DNA of 64,000 nucleotides from Todiramphus chloris collaris (lineage: Eukaryota; Chordata; Aves; Coraciiformes; Alcedinidae). Both the position numbers and the translations under genes were made by a program. This document shows positions 25,501 through 37,500 of this stretch, piece after piece (within the stretch, counting starts at the first letter, position 1; the number at the start of each line of letters is the position of its first letter). The notes under the pieces are model-generated. The model saw only the letters and a list, made by a program, of their open reading frames with translations, did no database searches and was not told the origin of the DNA. The DNA is taken from NCBI GenBank assembly GCA_025345505.1, contig JANVCC010000018.1, forward strand, positions 4,772,490 through 4,836,489, written 5' to 3'.

Positions 25501-28500
25501 TCTTCTCCAGGCTGTACAAAGCCAACCCCCTGAGCCTGTCCTCACAGCAGAGATGCTCCAGCCCTCTGATCATCTTTGGGGCCCTCCTATGGACCCACTC
25601 CAACAGATCCATGTCCCTCTTGTGTTGGGGGCCCCAGATCTGGACACAGTACTCCAGGTGAGGTCTCACTGGACTGGAGTGGAGGGGCAGATTCACCTCC
25701 CTTGACCTGCTGGCCACGCTGGTGGTCTGATATATCAGCAAACTCCCTAGTTCCAGGTGCTGTGCTAGTGACTCAACCAGTGACTAATGGCTTGATATTC
25801 TCTGGAACTGCAGCAACTGCACAATGTTCTAGGATCAGCTTTTGTTTATAGTATTTCCTTAAATACAGGGCAGCCATGCATTCAAGGCAAAGCTCCTTGT
25901 CTGCTTTTCAGAGGGGAAAAGGCTGACCTTGGGTGAAAAAGGAAAGGACATATCTTTTGTCCAAATTCCCACCCAATCTAAGATACTGAGCTCATGACTC
26001 CTACATCCTGCACCTTCTTACCTCCCGCCATCCTCTCTCCAGCCCTCTCTTTCTTTGCATTATTCTGGTTTATTTTATGAAATTGTGGTATGTAGAGCTT
26101 TTATAGTCTAAATAAAACCTGGCTTGTTTAATGATCTGTTCTATAATAATTTGGTAGGTTAAAATTCCCAGGCCAGTCTGCCCTTGCGTTCGTCAGCTGT
26201 ATAGACAGAATTCCTGCCATAGCTAAGGAGAATAACCAAGGGAACAACTTATCACAGCTTTGACACAATCAATATTTAGGGTACTTGGCTTCCAATCCAG
26301 TAATCTGCTATTTTCTACTAGTCTGGCTGCTGGAGGATCTACTCACTCTACACCAGGGCTTAAAAATAGCACATGTAAGGTTTTGAAATTTCACAGAGCA
26401 GTGTCCTCAGAGAAGCAACTGAAGAGGTCCTTCTCTCACCTCTTTCAACTGCTCTCTGCAACTGTGAGACTGGAGGCTAGCGATGGGTCATAGCTCTGAA
26501 CCTTTGGCTTAAAAATTACCCAGAGGAACATGTCAATTCTGAGAACTGATGGAAACAAACTGAATTGGGGTGTAGGATGCAAAATTATGGGTCTGTAGTA
26601 ATGTAGGTGTTGGCAATGCCAGACAATTAAGGTAGAGTTTTCAAAGCTGACATATTTGGCTCATTTCTTCCAGTACTGAAATAATTCTTGCCCTCCATTC
26701 CTTCGGTCAGAATACACAACAAAGTCATCTTATTTCATAGCCTCGGATGTTTACCTTGGATTCAGTCTCAGAAGGGTTGGTCTTTTCAGCATCCAACACT
26801 ACTTTCTCAAATAATTTTAGAAGCCATTTTTTGGATTTCGACCAGTTCCTGTAAAGAAAAGCAACCAACAAGAAGCACTTAAACGAGGCAGCACAAACCA
26901 ACGTTTCCTTTTCCGTGAGAAGGACTCCTTGGTTTCTTTCCAAAAGCCCTTGGGCAGCAGTCAGTTGATGAATAGTCAAGTGTCAGGCTGACTGACAGTA
27001 GTGTTGACCGACAAGAGGAACAGTACATCTGAGATCTTCACCTTGGCCAGACCTCACTTTGCAGCCAGGACCTGTGACTGCAAGACTCCTAGATTTTCCT
27101 ATCTGTTTCACTACAGGTTTTCGTTGTGGCTTTGGACAGATTGCTTAGGCCAATCTTTACAAGAATGATCCTCCCTAAGAAAATCAAGAATATAGTAATT
27201 TTTTAGAGCATGCTCAATTCTTCCTGAAGTGCTTACGGTGCTATCATGGCTCTGAGAGCACAGTCAGACTTTGCAAACTCTTCCCTCCTTTCTTCAGGGT
27301 TTAGTTGTTTCTCCTCAGTAAGGTCAACTCTGTGACAGTGCAGCCATGTAACCTGGGATCTGTCTGCTGGGAAAACAGCTAAGGTGTGGGAAAGAGCAGA
27401 GGGATGCTTTGTAGGGGACACCCTCAGCATGGGACTCAAGCTTTTGCCCTTTGCCCAATTCTGATGCTTCCTGGCAGGTCCAAGCTGGACCTTGCCCACC
27501 TAAGCAAGGTTTTTTCTGCTTTATGCCAGGAAAATGCATGAGACAAGGTCAGAACTTTTTTGAAGCACGTAGCTGAAAGCTTGCCTGAGGGTGCACCATT
27601 GACAAAGACAGCACATCATTCTCCTAGGGAAACGTCTCTTGTGGTTGATACCCTGGCAAGCAAAATGCCTGCAATGGGTACATCATGTGCATCATCTCCA
27701 CTCCTTTACCTCAGGAAGCACTCGGGCATCTGAGAAGCATATTCAAAGTCCTCATCGTACTTCTGAAAGTGTTCTTCAAACTCCTTGATTTCACTCTGAC
27801 TCGTCGGGCAGATGCCTTTCCCAAACAAGGTGTTCACCACTGCTGGGTACATGATATGCCTGCAAGGACAAGATCCCCATGACTTACAGGCCGTAGAGAA
27901 GCTGTTACAGCAATTTTAGGTCAAAAATTGCCAACACTAGAAGTGCAGGACTCAAGTGTCTCACCAGTACGGAAGGGCTGGTACACAGCTCATGCCTCAC
28001 TCACACCCTTATTGCAGATTTGAAGCAGAGGCTGGGAGATACATGGACCTCAGGCTAGATGTCTGCGTGTGTCTGAACTTCATCAGTTAGCGTTTGGTCA
28101 CTTGAGGAGTGGCAGAAAGCTCTGGACACTAAGGTCCCCTTCTCCCCTTTTATTTCAGGTAGCCCATGTGGACCTTCCAGGCATTTCACAACCCCTTCTG
28201 CAGCCAGAGTCCCTGAGAAATCCTTCCTCTGGCTGCAGCTTTGTTGGATTGAACAATGCTTTTTTTTTAATTTGCTTTTTCTCTCGCTTTATCCCTGTTA
28301 GTTCCTCTGTTACCCTGCAAACTCTGAGCTTGTTTCCCAGCCCTGTCCTCTTGAGCTCTGAGAACTCCTTATGCAGCCTTCGCTGGGTTCCAGACACTGC
28401 TAAACACCTATTTCAGGCATGGCTCTTTCACTTTCTTGCTTTTCCACAGATCATAAGGAAGCTGGAGCCATCTGCTGGCTCTATGGATTTCAGTCTGCGG

Positions 28501-31500
28501 GAGCTAAATATTCAGGGCATCGCATTCGCATTCTTTTACCCTGCCTTGTGTAGCAAACCCGTAGGAACAGATCAAATACACACCAGATTTACTGTGGATG
28601 ACTCCTATGGATTTTAGATGAAACCCTGCCCAGCCTGTGAGCCACCATGAATATCCTGGCACAGCTTTTCTAAGGCTTGCGAGCTGGAGCTCCATCTGCT
28701 TTACGGTAACATCTCTGCTGCCACAGAGGATACCCGTGATCTGAGATCTGCTGCAGAACTCCCTTACCTTACCAGGTCATTGAGGTCACCTGTGCCCTCT
28801 GTGCCCAGATGTGCCATGTGCTCGTGTAGCTCCCGACACAAAGTGCCCGTGAACATGTGCAGGTTGGAAGGACCCATTTTTCCCTTCATCATGCTGTAGA
28901 GGTTACCGTGGTTCTGGTAAAATGCTTCTGCAGGGACAGAAACTAAATACAGAAAGAAAGAGAAATGTTTTGGGAAGTAGATGATTTAGATTTTCACTGA
29001 AAGACAGAGGGAAAATTTTTACATAGAACTCGTGACTCTAATTTAAATGCCTTAATCCTCATTTTCCTAGAAAGAAATTCCCAGAAAGCTTTCTTCTAAC
29101 CCTGTAAAGATTTTGGTGAGCCCTCTGCTGCTACCAGTCTGTGTAACATCTCAGTCGTACTAGGAGAGGCTGAGAGAGCTGGACTATTCAGACTGGAGAA
29201 GAGATGGCTCAAGGGGATCATATCAGTGTGGATAAATATCTGGTGGTGGCAGTAAAGAAGATGGGGCCAGGCTCTTCTGAGGGCAGGAGGCAATGAGCAC
29301 AAATGGCAACACAGGAGATTCCACTGAGACACGGGAAATTTTTTATTGTGAGGATGGTCAGACACAGGAACAGGTTGCCCAGAGAGGTTTTGGAGTCTCC
29401 ATCCTTGAAGAGACTCAAAAACCAAATGCACACAGCCCTGAGCAACCTGCTGTCGCTGAGGTACTTGGATTAAGTGATCTCCAGCAGTGCCTTCCAGCCA
29501 CAGGGATTCTTTGATTCTATCATATGATCTCTCTGCCAACTTGCTTCTCTTTCATTTCACAGCCCCAAACTGCCAAACTACTCAAAGAATTCCTGTCTGT
29601 GCAATTCCACATGGATACAAACACAGAAGCAGATGGAGCATGCCCCTGTGGATAGGATATATACCTCATCCCTTCCTAATGACTCTATACTGCAGAGTAA
29701 CAACTAATTATTGCTGCAAGCTGATTTTCAAATGAGGTGATAGGGCAACACACTATTGCTCCAAACCTGGTACACATAGGTGAGTGTCCAGCAGCAGGAA
29801 AGGACCTGATTCCAAACTGGGGTTGCTTGATGATAACAGTAATATCAGTTTCTGGTTCAGAAACCTGTGATCCCTTGAGACTGAATCCAAATCCCATAGC
29901 AGGCTTACAGTGCTGGACTCACAGGAAGGAATTTCATTTCACCTTCATTTCGTAGCGTGGTCATGGGTTAAGATAAACATTTAAAGCTAGTGGGCTTTGG
30001 ATTAGGCTTTAATGGTCCATGGTAACTAGATTTAATCGCCATTAAAAAAGAGCTAGGTCTCATTTACCTGCATTCTCAACAGCTTGTTGTACTGCCTGTT
30101 CAAAATTCAGGTCTTTGGATTTAAAAAATGCTTCAGTTCCTTCTTCCTCAGTCACAAAAGTAAATCTCTTTCCCAGGGCGAATATCGTGAATACAGGCCC
30201 ATGCTGGAACAAACAATGGTTTCATATTACTGTGCTGTTAACACATTTGGTGGGAGCCAGGAGCTCCAACAGAACTTCAGAGCTGCTGGTCAGGAGGGAG
30301 GACCTAGTTCTTCCTGCTCTCTGCACACCTTGGCTCAGAAATGCACAAAGGTGAACATGAATCGGACCAAAATTCGTTGACTCGCGTGCCAGAAGGGAAC
30401 ATCATGGGAGCTTCCTGACCTCTCGCAGAGCAGAAGAGATTTCTTCTCCCAGATTAAGATTTTATATTTGAATTACATTACAGTTCAAACAATACAACTC
30501 ACTTGGATTTAAAGAACCCAAATGATGGATTATCCACTGCATCCCTTGGCTGCCATAGCAACGTACCCACACTGTAAAAATCCATAATCCTTCCTATTTC
30601 AGTCTATATTTTGTTAATAAAAAACTCCCCACTCCTGATTTTTTTAATCTTTCCCTTCCCCTTTCCTTTCCTTTCCTTTCCTTTCCTTTCCTTTCCTTTC
30701 CTTTCCNNNNNNNNNNCTTTCCCTTTCCTTTCCCTTTCCTTTCCCTTTCCTTTCCCTTTCCTTCCCTTTTTCTTCCCCTTTTCTTCCCCTTTCCTTTCCT
30801 TTTCCCTTTCCCCCTTCCCTTTTCCCTCTCCCCTTTCCTTTCCCTTTCCCCTTTCCTTTCCCTTTCCCCCTTTCCTTTCCCTTTCCCCTTTCCTTTCCCT
30901 TCCCCCTTTCCCTTTCCCTTTCCCTTCCCTTCCCTTTCCCTTCCCCTTTCCCCCTTTCTCTTTCCTTTTCCCTTCCCTTTCCCTTTCCCCCTTTCCCTTT
31001 CCTTTTCCCTTCCCTTTCCCTTCCCCTTTTCCCTCCCCTTTCCTTTTCCCTTTCCTTTCCCCTTTCCGCTAATACCAATGATTTCTTTCTTGTACAGGTG
31101 TTTAAAGATTAATATCAAAATAGCAAGCAAACAATGAGCAGAATTCAGGTAAGGGGTTTGATGCCATGAATCATTCTTTCATTTCCCCTTAATCTAACAT
31201 CCTAGAGCCCTCTCAGAACTTCCAGCAGTAAGTATTCACTTCTGAATTCCTACATTATGCAAAGGATCACTGATATTTGTAGATACTCTAAACCTGAAAA
31301 CAAATGTGCAATATCTACTGGCTGTCAGATTTGGACATGAAAAAGATCAACATTAGGAAATGAAGCATCTTTAGCATCTTTTTTCTTAGTCAAGGCAATT
31401 TCCTCTCACAGGCAAAAGCTTTGGAAATCAAAAGCCCTGGAAATCAAAAGCCCTGGAAATCAATAGCCCATAATTTGCATTTATATGCCCACCACCTTCT

Positions 31501-34500
31501 TTTGGCAGAGTTATTGTACATACGGAAAGGTTCAAGGGGTACATAAAGTCTCTAGACATTCCCAAGAAACTTTATTATCTTTTCCAGGTGACATGGCTGA
31601 GAAGGGTGAGAAACAAGTTTTCTGTTGGTCTGTCTGGAGCACTGAAAAGCCTTGAATTCACCTCCTGGCTCACATGGCTTTTGCCACTGACTGTAACCAT
31701 CTCTCTTGTTGTCTGTGTCTGAACTGCAAAGCCTCCTTCATCAAAAGCTCTTTGAAGCCAAGGAAAAGATTCCTCTTGTCATCAGTAGACTTTTGATTGT
31801 GCTGTAAATTATGAAAGAATGCCTGCTTAAACTCTCTGGGTGATAATAAATAAAATATTGTTTTAATAATAGATAAATTGCTAAGGTTGCTTCTTTTATT
31901 TTAGTTATTTTTATGGGTAATATTGTGTCCTCGTCATCACGCTGGTTAAAAACCAGTGGATTTTGTACTATGCTTCTTTTTAAATTAGATTTTTCACATT
32001 TTAGATTAACGTAAAAATGTACTTAAACTAATTGAAAAATAAAATGAAATTTGAACTAATAGCAATTTACCTGCAATAACACTTAACGGTTCGAGGAAGG
32101 TTGGACTCGATTAAAGATTGCAACACTTTCATTTTAGATGATTAGATGGGAGCAAGATGCCTAAGGTCCCATTATAGACAATAGAGATAGAGTCTGTGCA
32201 GTCAGGGGAGCCAAAAACCCAATTGATCTGACCAGCCTCTGCATACATCTCTTTCTGAAGGTCAGCTGAACTGCCCTTGGACTCCACTGATAGTAGGACC
32301 AACTATATGTTTACTATCAGTAGAGCTTAGACATCTGGCTTACCTGTGAACACCTATACAAACAACCTGGTTTTAAATCCCATTTCCTGCAACCTATTTC
32401 GAATAATTAAAATTAAACCAATGTTGAATGAAATTGAAAACCCAAAAGCTCTGTAGAGGTCCTCCAGAGACAGTCAGCTTCATTGAACAGCACAGTGATG
32501 GTGGATATTCAACAACACGTCTTTCAGACAGCAGAATTTTGTGTCTGGACAGACACATATGATAAATAGGTTCCTGAAATAAATATGTTATCTGATAAAT
32601 AAAATGTAAAATTAAAATACTAAAAAAATGTGGAGGATCAAACTACTAATGCCAATCCCCATCCCCCCAAAATACAGACTTTTCCAAACATACCAGACGC
32701 AGGAAATCTCCCAGTGTGTTGCTGAGCCTGGTGAATGCTCAATATGTGAAGAAACCATGTAGGGAAACAATTTGAGTTAGCAATTACATCAGTTTAAAAC
32801 AAATCTCACTCTGGAGTCTTTCACTGAGAGTGATGGACTGAGACCTTATTTCAAAGGAAGAATTAAATAGCATAGTCTTAAACGAGTGTGAGTTAAATCA
32901 GTGATAAATAGCTCAGTTCAAAACTCTAGAAGGATTAAAATATAAAGTTGCAGAGCTACCTACCATGGCCTGTTAAATCACCTTCAGCAACAGGAGGATG
33001 GACAGGCAAATGTGGTGCCTTTCTAAAGGGCTCCTGAAGGAGGACCTGGGAAGCCTCAAAGAGCCGTTGCAGTACTTGGCAAACTTTTACAAGAGCTATC
33101 AAAGTCCAGGATTAGTAGTGGACAAATAGATTGAGCTGAACAAGAGCCCAGTACAACTTTTAGGAAGACCTCTGAACATGAGGAAAAACCTGTGAGGGTG
33201 ATGGAGCCCTGGAACAGGCTGCCCAGAGAGGTTGTGGAGTCTCCTCTAGAGATTTCAAAACCCCCCTGGATCTGTTCCTGTGTGGCCTGCCCTGGGTGAT
33301 CCTGCTCTGGCAGGGGGGTTGGACTTGATGATCTCCAGAGGCCCTTTCCAACCCCTACCATTCTATGATTCTCTGATTCTATGATCTAGATGCAAACTCC
33401 AGCCTAGGAAGTCCCTAAACTGTTGATGGCCAGAAGCTGGGAAGGAAAAGCGGAAGGCAGAGTTATCTCATCTGGGTGCACTCCTTACACTCTGTTACCA
33501 AGAACCTACCAACAGCTGCTGTTCCAGACAGACACCTGAATAAACAGACTTTTCACCTGTCCCAGAATAATTATGCTGATGTTCTGAAGTAATGAAATCA
33601 GTGACTGGGACAAGCTGCCAGGCAGTTCTGCATTCACCATCGCTGTGCTATGGGTGGGTACCAGCGAAGCGTGGGCATTGCCTGCTAATGCTGCATTCCA
33701 GTTTACTGCTTGGTCTTAAACAACATTTAAGGAGACTTGATGACATACAGAGACAGAGGAAGGAAAACACAAATCCTGTTAGGGTTTAGGGCCAATGAAG
33801 CTGCTTTCACTTCTGAAAGCTCTTTCTTTCCCAAAGACTAGGGAACACCACACAGAACAGCAGAGCCAGGGCAAGAGGAAGATTTGAGATTACATGAAAG
33901 TAACGCTCTGGAGCAATGACACCTTCAAAAGGATGTTCTCCAAAATCCCAGAGGAAGGAAATCAGGGAAACAGCCATTTTTCCCAGGGGCAACCACCCCT
34001 GGCTGACACAGCCACAGCCATGTCAAGACTCATGCTGGGAGCTAAGTGCACTGGGCTGGTTTTCTCTCCCTTGGCATGCACATGCACATGCACACGCGTG
34101 TTTGATGCCATGTGCCCTCTCTACCTCAGGGACATCAGCAGTTTGGTCTGTGCATGGGACCAGGGTGACAGACCATTAGTGGCTCAGCTGTGGACGTTGT
34201 CTTCAGAGAAGCTCCATCAGAAGCCTTGCCCTCTTCTCCAGCCTGTTGCCCCTCTCTCCACCAAACCTCATGCAGGATGCACATCCCTTGCCAAGTAAGG
34301 CAGCGAGCCATCCCTCAGGCAACCACGCGCAGAAAATAAGGCCGACAGGCATCCAGCCGAGTCCTGTGCCACAGTGTGATGGTGCCTTTTTACCCCTCAT
34401 CGACAGGACCCCTATCTCCAGTGGCAACGATGCATCTGGGTGTGATGGTTGCATCCGGGCGTAACAATCCCACTTGGCTAAGCCGGATTCAGGGGAAATC

Positions 34501-37500
34501 CGTAACAACACCATGGCCATGGGCTAGCTTGAATTAGCTCAGGTGTAAGAGCAATAGGAAAATACAACTATAAGTCAATCATCTTACCCCTGTAAGTAGT
34601 AGGCAGCCCAAGAGCCCTTTGAGCATCTCTTGATGCCTGTCAAGGATACTCCCCAGGGTGAAGAGATTCCTTACCTCAACAGATCCTTGGTAAGTGACAT
34701 ATAGCATGCTGAAACTTTTGTGTCTTTACTGAAGGTATAATCAAGCTTAACTGTACACACAATCTCTCCAGATAAACTATTGCTTTATCTTGTCCTCTCT
34801 GTAGTAAATAATCAGGTGTACCTCGCCATAGAATTCTTTTTTCTTAATGTCGCAGCCTTTGAACCTCTTATTAAGCAGCTCCATATGTACTGTATGTTGT
34901 ATGGTGGCTCTGGTTTACCCACCTTTCCCACCTCTGACTGCCTGCAAAACCACTTTCAGTAGCTGGGCAGCTTTAGGAGGAAGTGGTGGCATCTTTTATC
35001 AGACCAGAGATTAAATATTTTACTAGAGCAGGGGATCTTTCTTTTCTCAGGCCCACTGATGACACAAGTAGGAAAACCAGACAATTCTTCCAGAACACAT
35101 TGTTTTAGGAGGAAAACAGAAGCAGTGAACTACAAGGAAGGTGCAAGTTGGAAATTGTGGAAGTCTGGTGTGTTACTCCAGGGCCTGAGAGGAAAAGCTG
35201 TGTGGGATATACACAAAAGGGACAATAATAAGAAAGCCAACTCCTTAAGAAAGAAAAACAAACGAGTGTCGCTTTGACAGACTGAAGGATTAATCCAGGG
35301 GAGGAATTTTCTCATTGAAATGTCACCCCTGAAGGTCATGATCCTATATGGAGCTGAAGAGGTTTCACACGGCCTAGATCCTTTTAGAGAATCATTATTA
35401 AGGTTGGAAACGACCTTCGAGACCTTCAGTACAACCATCTACTAAATATTATCAGGAATACTAAACCACATCCTGAAGTGCCTTGTACAAGGGCAGCTTG
35501 CTCATATTAAGAACACTTAACCCTGTTCTGACAATATTAAGGAGCTGGGAATTATTGCAGGTATACTTTGCAGCCCCTCGGTTAATGACCCCCTTGGCAG
35601 CAGCCAAAACGATGATGTACGATGCTACAGTGCGTGCTCCTTTAACAGGGAGCAGGAAGGAAAAGGTGTTTCTGTCCTGGCCACATGGTGCCAGTGTGGG
35701 AGGTGGGCATGGACACCTGCCTGGGGTGTGTAAGGATGGGAAGGGGAGAGCAAAAGAGGAGCCCCTCTCCCAGGACAGGGAAACCATCATCTAGTCAGGC
35801 TCCAGGCAGGCAGCCAGCCTAGGGGTGACAGATGGAAAGGTCCCTCGTGGCCCAGGGGGACCACGGGGAGAGGTCACAGGTCACAAGGATCTTGAGTTGC
35901 TGGACTAAGTCAAAGGAAAGGTTCTATCTGCAAACACACCGTAAAGGGGAGACAGGAATGAAAGTCTTTGCTTCCTGTTTTGCTTCGAGTTTTCTCTCAT
36001 CAAAAATGTTTCTTGTTCTGTTTTTTTTTTGTCCCAACAAATCCTGGCATTTATAAAGTCCTTGAGGCGTTTCTGGTCTGTGGTGGCAGCAGCTGCCATA
36101 GCACCAGCAATGGCCTAAAAGGTCTGCAGGCAAATGAACACCAAAATTAATGAACCCAGAGACACTAAGTTTGCATTTGTACTTCAGTGCATACTTCAGT
36201 AGGTGAACGTTTTGCTCATTCAGTCTGTGAATGAACCCCAAAAAAAGGACTCTTCTTTTAGGTTTGTTTTAAAATTTCATCTCAGAAATTTTGCTAAAAG
36301 CTTCCTGGGGAAAAAAGAGGCAACTAAAGCAAGTTTAAGTAATGAAGAAACATCTGTCCCCAAAAGGCAGGCTGCTTTAACCTGCTTGCCAGGAGGATAT
36401 GTTTTCATTAGAAAAAAGTGGTCTCTAACAGCCTCATATCAGAAGAGTCAAAGAAATCCTATGATTATTTTAATTTTTTCTTAAGTGAGGCTTGATCAGT
36501 TGATTTAAAGGATTATATGGCACGGTTTCTGAAATAGCATGAGAATGGACTGGAATGGCTTTACTTCCAATCCTGTATTTCTGCCCTAAGGTGAACGAAC
36601 AAATAAATGATTTTGCTATGCCTGGATAAAAGACACAGGAAAGACATAATAATGTAAGCTTAAAACTGGTCTGTTAAGATCAAAGGAGCGCAGGAACTGC
36701 AGATCACACACACACGAGCTCACTCCATGGTGCACTCGGTGTACTTTAGCACAGGACTGACAGCTCTGGGTGTTCTTACACCTCATACTTCAGCTGATTA
36801 TACTTGAACTTCTGCTTTCATTCAACACCACAGATTTAGAACAGCCGTGGCTGCAAAGAAGCACTGACAAATATGAAATCTAATGATTCAAAACGAGACA
36901 GCAAATTTTAAACACCTCGTATTTCTAAACTGATTGGGGTTTTTTTCAAATTTCAGGATGCTGCAGTGGCTTAATTTTTAGCAAGTTTTTGCAAGTAGTG
37001 GATTGTGCAATCCCTCAGTGTTGAACATTTGAGGCTGACTACACTGCATCTGACTACTGCAGGTGATACCATCACCAAATGCAAAACAGGAAGGTGGGTT
37101 TTATGTCAGTATTAAGCTGCCTACAAATCAAGCATCTAATCTAAATTAATAATTCAGGCTCTGTCTATCAGACATAGAGGAAGAAAGGCACGTCCAGGGG
37201 GTAAATCTTCACAGCCATCTTTGCTATGTTATTTAGGGTGGAAGAAGTTGCCTGCCAAGCTCGCCCGTGTCTCCCTGGAATGCTGAGGGACACCAGCTGA
37301 TACTCCGAAATCTCACCTAACTTTAGGCATGCAAATAATTAGTCTCCTGGTCCCAGGGCTTGTCACGTTATCCGAAACCAAGATTAACACGGAGCCAGAC
37401 CGCAAAAGCAAAGCAGCGGAGGTGCTGGGTCCTGAGCAGGATGATCACAGCACGGAGATCACGCCTGGGCGGGCTGGCAGCGTTTCGGGTTGAAAAGCCA

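Noticed and set aside
28069-28617. 182-codon plus-strand open frame
   Set aside because: It lies in CYP39A1 intron 3, on the opposite strand. No domain, and no splice or codon pattern supporting a gene.
30594-31130. Open frames of 144-178 codons on both strands at 30.6-31.1 kb
   Set aside because: They translate the CT repeat (Phe/Pro/Leu or Lys/Gly/Glu) and run across N bases.
34074-34102. CACATG-type short repeat
   Set aside because: Only a few imperfect units; nothing beyond ordinary low-complexity sequence.
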